The position numbers and the translations under genes are program-made. A DNA stretch of 64,000 nucleotides from CAZIVE01 sp964542435. GTDB lineage: Bacteria; Bacteroidota; Bacteroidia; Bacteroidales; Tannerellaceae. The notes under the pieces are model-generated. The model did not search any database. It was given only the letters and a program-made list of their open reading frames with translations, and was not told the origin of the DNA. The DNA is taken from assembly GCA_964542435.1 (NCBI GenBank), contig CAZIVE010000001.1, forward strand, positions 5,736 to 69,735. Direction: 5' to 3'. This document shows, piece by piece, positions 48,610 through 58,127 of this stretch (position 1 is the stretch's first letter; every line of letters begins with the position of its first letter).

Positions 48610-48707
48610 CGATAAATAATCATTCTTTGCCAAAATGATTCTATTCGTTGCTAAGGCAGGTCTATTTCTATCGCTTCGCCCGAGAGGAATATGTAAAAGT
48701 TTATTAC

Positions 48708-48715
48708 TACTTTTG
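48708..48715 (+). promoter_or_regulatory. -7 box of the VIT1-type gene
   Basis: TACTTTTG, 48 bp before the ATG at 48764. It lies inside the upstream open frame and so favours the later start. Confidence 0.55.
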
Positions 48716-48763
48716 CAAATAGATTACGGAATCAGAATAATCCATTTTGTAAAGGAGATTGCT

Positions 48764-49369
48764 ATGATAGACGAAACAACAAGAAAGATATTCCTGGGAT
48801 TTCAACAAGAAGAGGCTGACAACTGCGAANNNNNNNNNNNNNNNNNNNNNNNNNNNNNNNNNNNNNNNNNNNNNNNNNNNNNNNNNNNNNNNNNNNNNNN
48901 NNNNNNNNNNNNNNNNNNNNNNNNNNNNNTGAATGACGCATTGGTGGAATTCACCGGAGCTTTAGCAGGATATACGCTGGCATTGGGAAGTTCAAGTCTG
49001 ATTGCGCTCACCGGAAGTATCACAGGTATCGCTGCAGCCTTGAGTATGTCGTCATCGGAATATCTCTCGTCGAAGTCCGAGAAGGCGGAAGGCAAGAATC
49101 CGGGGAAAGCCGCAATATACACGGGCATTGCCTATCTCTTTACAGTGGCCGTACTGATTCTGCCGTTCCTTTTGTTCTCGAACCCGATCATTGCGCTAGT
49201 CGTCATGCTCGTCATTGCCATCGCCGTGATCGCATTCTTCAACTTCTATTATTCCGTAGCTCGAGGCGAAAGCTTCCGCAAGAGGTTCGTAGAAATGGCG
49301 CTGCTCAGCTTTGGCGTAGCCGGACTCAGCTTTATCATCGGTTATCTGCTCAAAATCTTCACCGAATAG
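48764..49369 (+). CDS. VIT1/CCC1-family Fe/Mn transporter, probably with N-terminal ferritin-like domain (internal gap)
   Basis: The start is the ATG after AAAGGAGATT, an unusually good Shine-Dalgarno for this phylum. 22 residues ([20 protein letters not shown]...) precede the gap and 146 follow it. The part after the gap is the VIT1/CCC1 domain: [42 protein letters not shown], then two TM pairs. The start [13 protein letters not shown] resembles the first helix of a rubrerythrin-like domain as in MbfA-type exporters, in which case about 130 residues are in the gap. It would move Fe(II) or Mn(II) across the inner membrane. Confidence 0.85.
   Translation: MIDETTRKIFLGFQQEEADNCEXXXXXXXXXXXXXXXXXXXXXXXXXXXXXXXXXXNDALVEFTGALAGYTLALGSSSLIALTGSITGIAAALSMSSSEYLSSKSEKAEGKNPGKAAIYTGIAYLFTVAVLILPFLLFSNPIIALVVMLVIAIAVIAFFNFYYSVARGESFRKRFVEMALLSFGVAGLSFIIGYLLKIFTE
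48830..48929. other. Assembly gap (100 N) inside the VIT1-type gene
   Basis: The flanking parts of the gene are in frame if the true length is 1 modulo 3. Confidence 0.98.
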
Positions 49370-49371
49370 GA

Positions 49372-50502
49372 CTAATCCACTTTCATCAGATCGCTCATGA
49401 TGCTGTCGGAGATAAACACGGCTTTATGGGATAATCTCATTTTGTCGCCATCCACGATCAGGAGACCTGCGTCGATAGATGGTTTCGCCTGCTCCATACA
49501 ATAGAGATACATAGCGTCACCAAACTTCATGCGCAACTGCGAGAGATTTACTCCGTGAAGCGTACGCAAACCCGTAAAGACGGCTTCGTTATACTGTTCC
49601 GTGGCATTCAGCTCTTCATGTCCCATTTCGGGTTTGCCCGATTCGATGCCCTTGATGTATTTCGGAAGCGAAGCCACATTCCAATCGCGGCATTCTCCGT
49701 CGAAAGAATGGGCCGAAGGACCCAGCCCCAGATATTTTTCACCCGTCCAATAGGAGCTGTTGTGTCGAGACTCAAATCCGGGCTTCGCGAAATTGGATAT
49801 TTCATAATGCAAAAATCCCGCTGCTGAGAGTTTCTGTGTAAGCATCTCGAAGAGCGCCACACTCGTCTCTTCGTCCACGGGCTTGACCGTTCCGGAATGC
49901 ACCATTTTCCAAAGGCGCGTGCCCTCTTCATAGATAATATGATAAGCGGAGATATGCGGGACGCCTAAGGCGATCGCTGCATCCAGAATCTGTTCCCAGC
50001 GCTGTAAGGTCTGTCCGGGAAGACCGTAAATCAGATCGATGCTGAGATTGGTGAGACCGGAATCCTGACATTGATGAACGGCATCGACAGCCTGCTTGCT
50101 GGTATGCCGCCGATTCAGAAAGGCAAGGTCATCATCAAGGAAACTTTGCACGCCCATGCTGATGCGATTGATAGGGAGCCTGCGCAACAAGGCGATATAT
50201 TCCGGCGTCATGTCGTCGGGATTGGCCTCCAACGTTATCTCTTCACACTTGGAGAGATCGTAATGTTGAGAAATGGCGCCGAAAAGAGACGAGAGCTCCG
50301 TATAGGTGAGCTGAGAAGGCGTTCCTCCTCCGAAATAAAGAGTCTTCAGAGATTCGCCCTTCAAATAATCCTTCCGGAGAGACATCTCACGGATGAGCGC
50401 CTTAAGATAAGGCGTTTTATAACTCTGATCCGTATTGGAGTAAAAGTCGCAATAAATGCAGCGCTTTTCGCAAAACGGCACGTGGATGTACAATCCGGCC
50501 AT
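49372..50502 (-). CDS. hemW: HemW-type radical SAM heme chaperone
   Basis: 376 aa. Radical SAM motif CEKRCIYCDFYS (CxxxCxxC) near residue 10, YFGGGTPS, ITLEANPDD, GVQSFLDDDLAFLNRRHTS, YGLPGQT, and a C-terminal HemN-like domain. It is often annotated as oxygen-independent coproporphyrinogen oxidase, but the short length and sequence fit HemW, which binds heme and delivers it. The ATG overlaps the stop of uxuA (TGATG), so they are translationally coupled. It ends 2 bp from the convergent VIT1 gene. Confidence 0.9.
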   Translation of the reverse strand: MAGLYIHVPFCEKRCIYCDFYSNTDQSYKTPYLKALIREMSLRKDYLKGESLKTLYFGGGTPSQLTYTELSSLFGAISQHYDLSKCEEITLEANPDDMTPEYIALLRRLPINRISMGVQSFLDDDLAFLNRRHTSKQAVDAVHQCQDSGLTNLSIDLIYGLPGQTLQRWEQILDAAIALGVPHISAYHIIYEEGTRLWKMVHSGTVKPVDEETSVALFEMLTQKLSAAGFLHYEISNFAKPGFESRHNSSYWTGEKYLGLGPSAHSFDGECRDWNVASLPKYIKGIESGKPEMGHEELNATEQYNEAVFTGLRTLHGVNLSQLRMKFGDAMYLYCMEQAKPSIDAGLLIVDGDKMRLSHKAVFISDSIMSDLMKVD

Positions 50503-51683
50503 CAGTGTTGCGCTTCTTCCATACTCTTGGCGATACCGAATTCAAGGCCCCGCAGTTCTGCAAGACCGCGCATGCGACCGAGACAAGAGTATCCGGGATT
50601 GGTTTTCTTGCCGATGTCATCAATCATCTGATGTCCGTGATCGGGACGAAGCGGAATGGAAACACCGCGTTTCTGCATTACGATCAGCAGATTTTTCACC
50701 ATGTGATACATATCTACATCGCCTTCGAGATGATTGGCTTCGTAGAAATCGCCGGCCGCATCGCGACAGGTACTGCGGAAATGGACAAAGTCGATGCGAT
50801 CTCCCCAGCGAAGCATCATGCCCGGCAAATCATTTTCGGCAGATACGCCGAGAGAGCCGGTGCAAAGACAAAGTCCGTTGCTCCAGTTCGGCACAGCTTC
50901 CACCAGTTTGGCAAAGTCTTTTTCTCTGCTGAGGATTCGAGGAAGTCCAAAGATAGGATACGGAGGATCATCCGGATGAATAACCATCCTCACGCCCACT
51001 TCATCGGCGACCGGACAGATCTCTTTAAGGAAAAGGATCAGATTCTCACGGAGTTTGTCGGCATCTACATCATGGTATCGGTTAAGCGCTTCGCGAAACT
51101 GCTCGACCGTGAAGCTTTCCTCAGATCCGGGAAGACCTGCGATGATGTTGCGGGTCAGTTTGGCTTTTGCCGTTTCGTCCATTGAGGCGAATGTACGCCG
51201 AGCGGCATCTTTCTCTGCGTCAGAATATTCCTTATCAGCGCCTTCTCGTTTCAAAATAAAGAGGTCGAAGGCGACGACTTCGGAGCGGTCATAGCGCAAT
51301 GCGAGAGATCCGTCGGGCATAGGGAATGCCAGATCCGTGCGCGTCCAGTCGAGCACCGGCATAAAGTTGTACGTAACGATTTTGACGCCGCACTCGGCGA
51401 GATTACGGATAGACTGCTTGTAGTTGTCAATATAGAATTGGAATTTCCCCTCGCGTGTTTTGATATGTTCGTGCACCGGAACGCTTTCTACAGCACTCCA
51501 TCGCATGCCGGACTCTTCGATCATCTTCTTACGCTTCATGATCTCGTCTTTCGACCAAATCTCACCGTTGGGTATGTGATGCAAGGCGGTAATGATGCCC
51601 GTTGCTCCGGTTTGACGAATATCTGACAAGGTTACGGGATCTTTCGGTCCGTACCATCTGAATGTTTTCTCGCTAAGTATCAT
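50502..51683 (-). CDS. uxuA: Mannonate dehydratase
   Basis: 393 aa, TIM barrel of the xylose-isomerase-like group. It dehydrates D-mannonate to 2-keto-3-deoxy-D-gluconate in glucuronate catabolism. Typical segments: [96 protein letters not shown], with the metal ligands in HPDDP and DHGH. It is followed by hemW with an overlapping stop/start. No other hexuronate gene is adjacent. Confidence 0.96.
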   Translation of the reverse strand: MILSEKTFRWYGPKDPVTLSDIRQTGATGIITALHHIPNGEIWSKDEIMKRKKMIEESGMRWSAVESVPVHEHIKTREGKFQFYIDNYKQSIRNLAECGVKIVTYNFMPVLDWTRTDLAFPMPDGSLALRYDRSEVVAFDLFILKREGADKEYSDAEKDAARRTFASMDETAKAKLTRNIIAGLPGSEESFTVEQFREALNRYHDVDADKLRENLILFLKEICPVADEVGVRMVIHPDDPPYPIFGLPRILSREKDFAKLVEAVPNWSNGLCLCTGSLGVSAENDLPGMMLRWGDRIDFVHFRSTCRDAAGDFYEANHLEGDVDMYHMVKNLLIVMQKRGVSIPLRPDHGHQMIDDIGKKTNPGYSCLGRMRGLAELRGLEFGIAKSMEEAQH

Positions 51684-51747
51684 AATCTATCTTTTTTAAG
51701 GGAAAATCAATCGTTATTTTTCATCTGTCATGAGAATCTCCCGAGTG

Positions 51748-51755
51748 CAAAGATA
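51748..51755 (-). promoter_or_regulatory. -7 box of uxuA-hemW
   Basis: TATCTTTG on the minus strand, 64 bp before the ATG. Confidence 0.6.
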
Positions 51756-51825
51756 GTACTTATGCGGGATTGAGAGAAAAATAGCAGTTGCAATTGATAA
51801 CGGTAACATGCAAAATCTGCAGAGC

Positions 51826-52092
51826 GCATTTCCATGTGGAAATTCGAGTTTGTTCACCGACATGGTTGAATTTCCATGTGGAAATTCCATTTTGTTCGCC
51901 TACATAGCCCATTTTCCATGTGGAAATTCCATTTTGTTCACCTACATAGCCCATTTTCCATGTGGAAATTCCATTTTGTCCATCGACATGGTCCATTTTC
52001 CATGTGGAAATTCCATTTTGTTCATCGACATGGTCCATTTTCCATGTGGAAATTCCATTTTGTTCTCCGACATGACCGTTTTCCATGTGGAA
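51826..52092. repeat. Tandem palindromic array D1, 42-bp period, seven units
   Basis: CCATGTGG recurs at 51832, 51874, 51916, 51958, 52000, 52042 and 52083 (42 bp, last step 41). Each unit has the palindrome TTTCCATGTGGAAA (for example 51913-51926) and a more variable half ATTTTGTTCATCGACATGG. Because 42 is 14 codons, all frames stay open for long stretches and give false repeat proteins. Divergent intergenic region between uxuA and the esterase. Confidence 0.9.
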
Positions 52093-52120
52093 ATTATACA
52101 TGCTCGCCGACAAAGTTGAA

Positions 52121-52632
52121 TTGCAAAGTTGCTTAACCATTTTGTCGATGAACAAAACCGAAATGCAAAGTTGCATAACCATTTTGTCGATGAACAAAAT
52201 CGAATTGCAAAGTTGCATAACCATTTTGTCGATGAACAAAACCGAAATGTAAAGTTGCATAACCATTTTGTTGATGAACAAAACCGAAATGTAAAGTTGC
52301 ATAGCCATTTTGTTGATGAACAAAATCGAAATGTAAAGTTGCATAGCCATTTGTCGATGAACAAAATCGAAATGTAAAGTTGCATAGCCATTTGTCGATG
52401 AACAAAATCGAAATGTAAAGTTGCATAGCCATTTGTCGATGAACAAAATCGAAATGNNNNNNNNNNNNNNNNNNNNNNNNNNNNNNNNNNNNNNNNNNNN
52501 NNNNNNNNNNNNNNNNNNNNNNNNNNNNNNNNNNNNNNNNNNNNNNNNNNNNNNNNACAAAATCGAAATGTAAAGTTGCATAGCCATTTGTCGATGAACA
52601 AAATCGAAATGCAGAGTTGCATAGCCATTTGC
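52121..52632. repeat. Tandem palindromic array D2, 42/41-bp period, at least eleven units, inverted to D1
   Basis: GTTGC recurs at 52128, 52170, 52212, 52254, 52296 and 52338 (42 bp), then 52379 and 52420 (41 bp), and after the gap at 52575 and 52616 (41 bp). Each unit has two palindromes exactly half a period apart: TTTTGT-CGATGA-ACAAAA (52140-52157) and ATGCAA-AG-TTGCAT (52163-52176). The reverse complement shares ATTTTGTTCATCGACA with D1, so D1 and D2 are opposed blocks meeting near 52093-52120. One T is lost in each 41-bp unit. Confidence 0.9.
52457..52556. other. Assembly gap (100 N) inside array D2
   Basis: The same 41-bp unit is found on both sides; the copy number is unknown. Confidence 0.98.
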
Positions 52633-52757
52633 AGATTCCGCATGATACCAATTCCAAAATACGGCGTAAGTATATACGAATGAGGATGTTCATCGGAAAT
52701 CAATTGTTCAAAATTGGTTTTTATAGGGCAGATTTTGGCCAGAGGTATGGTTTGCAT

Positions 52758-52765
52758 TATCTTTG
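52758..52765 (+). promoter_or_regulatory. -7 box of the esterase-NamZ-TonB receptor operon
   Basis: TATCTTTG, 32 bp before the ATG. A TTTTGG about 23 bp upstream may be the -33 element. Confidence 0.65.
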
Positions 52766-52797
52766 CATCAAATATATTACTTTAATTCATCAGGAAT

Positions 52798-53967
52798 ATG
52801 AAGCGTGTGATAGGAGCCATCCTAATGGTTTGCTGCCTCGGATTGACGGTAGCGGCACAAGAGAATGTACGCGGAGCGAGAAAGGTGATCGTTTCACCGG
52901 AAGTGAATGGAACGAGCGTGACCTTGCGCCTCGTGGCGCCCAATGCTCGGAGAGTCGTCGTGCAAGGTGGATGGCTACCCATGATGTCGCCGGGAGCGGA
53001 TATGACCTTGGGCAATGACACAGTCTGGACCTACACGGCAAACAACCTGGCTTCCGATCAATATCGCTATAACTTTATTGTGGACGGCACGCGCATCATC
53101 GATCCGAACAATGTCTTTATGATCCGCGACGTCGGGTCGCTGTTCAGTCTGTTCAACGTTTCCGGCGGTGTCGGTGATTATTATATGGTAAAGGATGTGC
53201 CTCATGGAAATGTCACTCGTACCTGGTACCATTCCGCAACGTTCGGCGTGGACCGTCGTTTGACGGTATATACACCGGCTGGTTATGATAGCAAAAAGAG
53301 TTATCCCGTCTTCTATCTCCTGCACGGAAGTGGCGGCGATGAAGAGGCCTGGATCACTCAGGGATGCGTGGCACAGATCATGGATAATCTGATTGCGGAA
53401 GGCAAAGCCGTTCCGATGATTGTGGTCATGCCTAACGGCAATCCCGACAAGCAGGCGGCTCCAGGCGAGACATCGGAAAACTTCAACTATACGCCGGTGA
53501 TGAGCAACGCCTTTCCGAAATACAAAGACGGATCGTATGAAATGGCTTTCCCTGAGATCGTCAAATTTATCGAAAAGACATACAGCGTAAAGGCCGATAA
53601 GAGCCACAGAGCACTCGCGGGACTTTCCATGGGTGGTTTTCACACGATGTTTATCTCTATGAACTTCCCGGATATGTTTGACTATGTTGGACTATTCTCT
53701 CCAGGCGTCAGCAACAACGGCGTACATCTCGAAACTCCGGCTTATCAGAACCGCGAGGCGAAATGGAAGGTGCAGGCTCAGAAGGGCGTCAAACTCTATT
53801 GGATAGGAGTGGGCAGCGAAGACTTTCTCTATAAAGACATCGCGGCTTGTCGTCAGTCTATGGAACAATGCGGCATCAAAGATGTCTATCGTGAGACCGA
53901 CAGAGGACACGAATGGACCAACTGGCGCAAGTATCTCGTAGAATTTTCCCAAAAGCTTTTCAAATAA
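52798..53967 (+). CDS. Secreted CE1-like esterase with N-terminal E-set domain
   Basis: 389 aa. Signal peptide (MKRVIGAILMVCCLGLTVAAQ), an early-set/CBM48-like domain (about 25-125, VTLRLVAPNARRVVVQGGW), then an esterase D-type alpha/beta hydrolase. Catalytic Ser277 is in LAGLSMGGF, Asp342 in GSEDFLY and His371 in DRGHEWTNW. Oxyanion region LLHGSGGDEEAW. Relatives release feruloyl or acetyl esters from xylan; here the neighbours are a muramidase and a TonB receptor, so a cell-wall ester is also possible. First gene of the operon. Confidence 0.87.
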   Translation: MKRVIGAILMVCCLGLTVAAQENVRGARKVIVSPEVNGTSVTLRLVAPNARRVVVQGGWLPMMSPGADMTLGNDTVWTYTANNLASDQYRYNFIVDGTRIIDPNNVFMIRDVGSLFSLFNVSGGVGDYYMVKDVPHGNVTRTWYHSATFGVDRRLTVYTPAGYDSKKSYPVFYLLHGSGGDEEAWITQGCVAQIMDNLIAEGKAVPMIVVMPNGNPDKQAAPGETSENFNYTPVMSNAFPKYKDGSYEMAFPEIVKFIEKTYSVKADKSHRALAGLSMGGFHTMFISMNFPDMFDYVGLFSPGVSNNGVHLETPAYQNREAKWKVQAQKGVKLYWIGVGSEDFLYKDIAACRQSMEQCGIKDVYRETDRGHEWTNWRKYLVEFSQKLFK

Positions 53968-55176
53968 ATGAAAATGAACAAACGTATAGATATCCTCGTC
54001 CTTTTCTTTGCGCTTCTGCTTTGTCAGAGTCTCTCGGCAGCAGGGAAAGTTCGCGTGGGTGCTGAACGAATGGACCAGTTGGAGTCGTTGCTCCGAGGCA
54101 AACGAATCGCCTTGGTGGTCAATCAGACTTCGGTGGTGGGAATGAATCAGGTACATCTCCTCGATACACTTGTCGCCGACCGTTATCGCGTCATGAAGGT
54201 GTTCGCTCCGGAACACGGACTCAGAGGGAAAGAGGATGCAGGCGCTACGATCAACAACACCAAGGATGAGAAGACCGGCGTACCCATCCTTTCCATTTAC
54301 GGCAAGACCAAAAAGCCCTCTGCTGAAGATCTGAGGGATGTGGATGTGGTCGTATTCGACATTCAGGACGTAGGCGCACGTTTCTATACCTATATTAGTA
54401 CACTGCATTACGTCATGGAAGCTTGCGCTGAACAGGGCAAGGAGATGGTGGTCCTCGATCGTCCCAATCCGAATGATTATGTGGACGGACCGATGCGAAA
54501 AGAGGGATTCCAATCCTTTGTCGGTGTCGATCCGCTGCCTTTGCTTCACGGCGTAACGGTGGGTGAGCTGGCTAGAATGATCAACGGAGAACACTGGTTG
54601 GCCAGTAAGCCAGACACATGCCGATTGACCGTTGTAAAAATGGAAGGTTGGAAACACGGAGACCGCTATTCACTTCCGGTGAAGCCCTCTCCTAACCTGC
54701 CCAATGATATCGCCATCAGACTTTATCCTTCGCTCTGCTTCTTTGAAGCAACCAACGTCAGCGTAGGTCGAGGCACCACGATACCCTTTCAGATCATCGG
54801 TTATCCCGATCCGAACTTCGGCAGCTTTACCTTCACCCCGAAATCACTTCCGGGATTCGACACCAATCCTCTGCAGAAAGACAAACTGTGCTACGGCGAA
54901 GATCTTCGTGGAGAACATCCCGATGGTTTGACACTGCGCTACTTCCTCCGCTTCTATGAGAAATCAGGAAAAGAGAAGGCCTTTTTCTTCTCACGTCCGA
55001 CATGGTTCGATTCTCTCGCCGGCTCCAAACAGCTCCGCACTCAGATTGTAAGAGGATTAACCGAGCAGGAGATCCGCGCCTCTTGGCAAGCGGACTTGAA
55101 CAAGTATAAACAAATAAGAAAGAAATATCTATTGTATCCGGATTATCAAAATCAATTTAAAAACAAGAAAAAGTAA
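53968..55176 (+). CDS. DUF1343 / NamZ-type exo-beta-N-acetylmuramidase (GH171)
   Basis: 402 aa. Signal peptide (IDILVLFFALLLCQSLSAAG). Family motifs: KRIALVVNQTSVV, FAPEHGLRGKEDAGA, VFDIQDVGARFYTYISTLHYVMEA, VVLDRPNP, PLLHGVTVGELA, SPNLPNDIAIRLYPSLCFFEATNVSVGRGT. NamZ (B. subtilis YbbC) releases MurNAc from the non-reducing end of peptidoglycan chains, and Tannerella has relatives. The ATG directly follows the esterase stop (TAAATG), so the genes are coupled. Confidence 0.9.
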   Translation: MKMNKRIDILVLFFALLLCQSLSAAGKVRVGAERMDQLESLLRGKRIALVVNQTSVVGMNQVHLLDTLVADRYRVMKVFAPEHGLRGKEDAGATINNTKDEKTGVPILSIYGKTKKPSAEDLRDVDVVVFDIQDVGARFYTYISTLHYVMEACAEQGKEMVVLDRPNPNDYVDGPMRKEGFQSFVGVDPLPLLHGVTVGELARMINGEHWLASKPDTCRLTVVKMEGWKHGDRYSLPVKPSPNLPNDIAIRLYPSLCFFEATNVSVGRGTTIPFQIIGYPDPNFGSFTFTPKSLPGFDTNPLQKDKLCYGEDLRGEHPDGLTLRYFLRFYEKSGKEKAFFFSRPTWFDSLAGSKQLRTQIVRGLTEQEIRASWQADLNKYKQIRKKYLLYPDYQNQFKNKKK

Positions 55177-55182
55177 AAGTAA

Positions 55183-57243
55183 ATGAACAATTCAACACTG
55201 CATGCTTCTACTGCATACCGTTTCCGCCGCTTCATGCGCGAGCGCTATGCTGCCTATGCAAGCATGCACAGAGTCATTAACATCGGTGTCGTTGCAGCCA
55301 GCACATTGCTCTTCGCCTTCCCGAACAGTGCACAAGCACAGACGGAGATGAAGCACAAGCCAGCCGTAGCGACCGAAGAAAGCCCCATCGCTCTCGATGA
55401 GGTCGAAGTGACGGCATCGCGTGCGCCGATCGCTCTTCAGGATGCCTCACGTATCGTGACGGTCATCACAGCACGCGAAATAGCCGCGGCGCCTGTCGCG
55501 AGTGTCCAAGAACTTCTCTCCTACGTCGCCGGCGTGGATGTCCGTCAAAGAGGCACGGGCGGAACACAGGCCGACGTTTCCATCCGAGGCGGTACGGCCG
55601 ATCAAATCGCAGTACTCCTCAACGGCATCAATCTTTCCAATCCACAAACGGGACATTACAGTTTCGATCTTCCTGTCAATCTTTCGGATATCGACCATAT
55701 CGAAGTGGTATATGGTCCTTCAGGTCGTATCTTCGGAGCCAGCGCCTTTGCAGGTGCCATCAACATCGTCACCAAGACTCATAACGAGAACAGTCTGACG
55801 ACGACCGATGAAGCCGGCATGCATGGCCTGTGGAAAGTGGAAGGCGGATGGAACGCTGCCACAAAGTCCTACTCGCAACGTCTCTCCGGAAGCTACGCAT
55901 CGTCTGACGGATACATGGACAACACCGACTATAAAATCGCAAACGGTTTTTGGCAGTCGATGGTCCGTACCTCATCCGCCGATATCCAAATGCAGGCCGG
56001 AATCAACGAGAAACATTATGGAGCCAACAGCTTCTACTCTGCTGCCTATCCCAATCAGAAAGACAACACGCAAAGGATGTTCGTTTCGGCCGGAGCCGAG
56101 ACGAAAGGAGCCATTAAGTTCACGCCGCGCGCCTATTGGATGAAGAGCACCGACCGCTTTCAGCTCTTCCGGAACAATCCGGCAAGCTGGTACACAAGTG
56201 ACAACTATCACGAAACGCACGTGTTCGGTTTCAATATGAATGCCGAAGCAGACTGGGCGCTTGGTCGTACCGTGGCAGGTCTTGAATTCCGCGACGAAGG
56301 TGTGAGAAGCAATGTATTGGGCACCGATCTCTCCGAGAAACAGAAAGTTCCAGGTGAGGATGCCTATTACACCAAGAGTGCAGACCGTTCCAACGTCAGC
56401 TATTTCTTGGAGCACAATGTAAAATGGCAACGTCTCACTCTCTCAGCAGGCGTGTTGGCCAACCACAACTCATCGCTTCATGAACCGGTCCATTTTTATC
56501 CCGGAGCAGACATCAGTTTCCGTGTCACAGACAATTTCAAGCTCTATGCCAACTGGAATCGTTCGCTCCGTATGCCTACGTTCACGGATCTCTATTACAA
56601 GAGCAAAACCAACCAGGGCAATGTCAATCTGAAACCCGAGAAGAGTGAAGCTTCGGAGTTTGGTATGAAGTATGCCAACAGTTTTATCAGTGCCGACGCG
56701 GATATCTATTATCGCAAAGGCAAGGACATGATTGACTGGGTGAAGAAGAACTCCGGCGACATTTGGGAAAGCCGTAATCTCACAGAGGTCAACAACCTCG
56801 GAGTGGAGACCAACGTTCGTTTTCTGCCCCGCAATCTATGGGGACAACAATGCTTCATCGAGAAAGCGGAGTTTTCCTATGCCTACATTCATCAAAACAA
56901 GAACAGCGAGGGGCTCATCTCCAACTATGCTCTGGATTACCTGAAGAATAAGTTCACTGCCGAACTGAGCCATCGCATTTGGAAAGAGATATCCGCAACC
57001 TGGTACTTCCGTCATCAAGATCGCGTCGGAGGCTATACGAAGTACGTCAACAGCAAAGCTGTCGGCGAAACCCCTTACAAGCCCTACAGCACACTTGATC
57101 TGAAAGTCAACTGGCAACATAACCTGTTAGGCATCTATGCCGAAGCCAACAACATCTTCGACAAGACCTACTACGACTTAGGTAACATTCCGCAGCCCGG
57201 ATTCTGGTTCAAAGCCGGATTCACCTACACGCTGCCTCTCTAA
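55183..57243 (+). CDS. TonB-dependent receptor, BtuB-like size
   Basis: 686 aa without the SusC-type regulatory domain. Arg-rich N-terminal stretch (YRFRRFMRERYAAYAS), then a hydrophobic segment and AQAQ cleavage site; Met28 (55264) is an alternative start. TonB-box-like DEVEVTASRAP, plug (SVQELLSYVAGVDVRQRGTGGTQADVSIRGGTADQIAVLLNGI) and barrel ending FTYTLPL. Small receptors like this usually import cobalamin, heme or siderophores. Six bp after the NamZ gene, so import of a wall fragment is possible but unproved. Confidence 0.87.
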   Translation: MNNSTLHASTAYRFRRFMRERYAAYASMHRVINIGVVAASTLLFAFPNSAQAQTEMKHKPAVATEESPIALDEVEVTASRAPIALQDASRIVTVITAREIAAAPVASVQELLSYVAGVDVRQRGTGGTQADVSIRGGTADQIAVLLNGINLSNPQTGHYSFDLPVNLSDIDHIEVVYGPSGRIFGASAFAGAINIVTKTHNENSLTTTDEAGMHGLWKVEGGWNAATKSYSQRLSGSYASSDGYMDNTDYKIANGFWQSMVRTSSADIQMQAGINEKHYGANSFYSAAYPNQKDNTQRMFVSAGAETKGAIKFTPRAYWMKSTDRFQLFRNNPASWYTSDNYHETHVFGFNMNAEADWALGRTVAGLEFRDEGVRSNVLGTDLSEKQKVPGEDAYYTKSADRSNVSYFLEHNVKWQRLTLSAGVLANHNSSLHEPVHFYPGADISFRVTDNFKLYANWNRSLRMPTFTDLYYKSKTNQGNVNLKPEKSEASEFGMKYANSFISADADIYYRKGKDMIDWVKKNSGDIWESRNLTEVNNLGVETNVRFLPRNLWGQQCFIEKAEFSYAYIHQNKNSEGLISNYALDYLKNKFTAELSHRIWKEISATWYFRHQDRVGGYTKYVNSKAVGETPYKPYSTLDLKVNWQHNLLGIYAEANNIFDKTYYDLGNIPQPGFWFKAGFTYTLPL

Positions 57244-57269
57244 GTCCTTTTTCGGATACAAATAGACAG

Positions 57270-57310
57270 AAAGGCTCTGCGAGATTTCCTTGCAGAGCCT
57301 TTTATTTTGG
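57270..57310 (+). terminator. Terminator of the esterase-NamZ-TonB receptor operon
   Basis: AAAGGCTCTGC (57270-57280) pairs with GCAGAGCCTTT (57292-57302), followed by TATTTT. Confidence 0.8.
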
Positions 57311-57343
57311 AGTCACGATACCGTTATTGCAGCAAACAGGCCT

Positions 57344-57380
57344 AAAAAAGGCGACCTCTTTCGGAAGCCGCCTTTCTCTT
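57344..57380 (-). terminator. Terminator of the rprXY-type operon
   Basis: AAAGGCG (57347-57353) pairs with CGCCTTT (57369-57375), with an inner CTT-TCGG-AAG hairpin. The minus strand continues with a run of T (AAAAAA on the plus strand). Confidence 0.75.
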
Positions 57381-57393
57381 TAATCAATACCTT

Positions 57394-58125
57394 TTAAAGT
57401 ACCTCAACACCGCCGTCATGCGCTTTTTCTTCGCCTGAAGGTGTGATCAGTTTGTAACCTTTTCCGTGGATGTTGATGATTTCGATACCGGGATCATCCT
57501 TCAACAGCTTGCGGAGCTTCGTGATATAAACGTCCATGCTACGAGCATTGAAGTAATTATCATCTACCCAAATGGTTTTCAGAGCATAGTTACGTTCCAG
57601 AATCTCATTGGCATGAGCACAAAGCAATCCGAGAAGCTCGCACTCCTTCGTTGTCAGTTTCGTCATCTTATCGCCGATAGAAAGTGTCTGTTTCTGTGTG
57701 TCGAACATGAAGTTGCCGAGTTTGTAGAAAGGCACGTCTTTCAGCTTCTTACCCTTCACACGGCGCATAATGGCTTCGATACGAAGCAACAGCTCTTCCA
57801 TGCTGAAAGGTTTGGTCAAATAATCATCAGCTCCAATCTTGAAGCCTTCCAGAATATCCTCTTTCAAGGTCTTTGCCGTCAGGAAAATGATCGGGATATC
57901 AGCGTTGAGCTGTCTGATTTCCTGTGCCAGCGTGTAACCGTCTTTCTTAGGCATCATGACATCAAGTACGCAGATATCATACTTGGTCTTCGTGAAACCT
58001 CTATATCCGGCCTCGCCATCGGGGAACAGATCCGTTTGATACCCTTTTGCTTGGAGATACTCTCTCAAGAGCATACCCAGATTCTCGTCGTCTTCACAAA
58101 AGAAGATCTTCATTTTTTCGTCCAT
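57394..58125 (-). CDS. rprY: RprY-type OmpR-family response regulator
   Basis: 243 aa. Receiver with E11-D12-D13, phospho-acceptor D55 (VLDVMMPKKDG) and K105 (LTKPFSMEE), then a winged helix (KLTTKECELLGLLCAHANEILERNYALKTIW ... INIHGKGYKLITP). It closely resembles RprY of Bacteroides fragilis in length, pairing and gene order (kinase first). It starts 2 bp after the kinase stop. Targets in this organism are unknown. Confidence 0.88.
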   Translation of the reverse strand: MDEKMKIFFCEDDENLGMLLREYLQAKGYQTDLFPDGEAGYRGFTKTKYDICVLDVMMPKKDGYTLAQEIRQLNADIPIIFLTAKTLKEDILEGFKIGADDYLTKPFSMEELLLRIEAIMRRVKGKKLKDVPFYKLGNFMFDTQKQTLSIGDKMTKLTTKECELLGLLCAHANEILERNYALKTIWVDDNYFNARSMDVYITKLRKLLKDDPGIEIINIHGKGYKLITPSGEEKAHDGGVEVL

Positions 58126-58127
58126 AA

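Noticed and set aside
51760..52757. Long reading frames (up to about 275 codons) on both strands with 14-residue repeats
   Set aside because: The DNA unit is 42 bp, so every frame repeats without stops. Both strands are open, the frames cross an N run and end where the period changes to 41 bp. No start context or protein-like composition.
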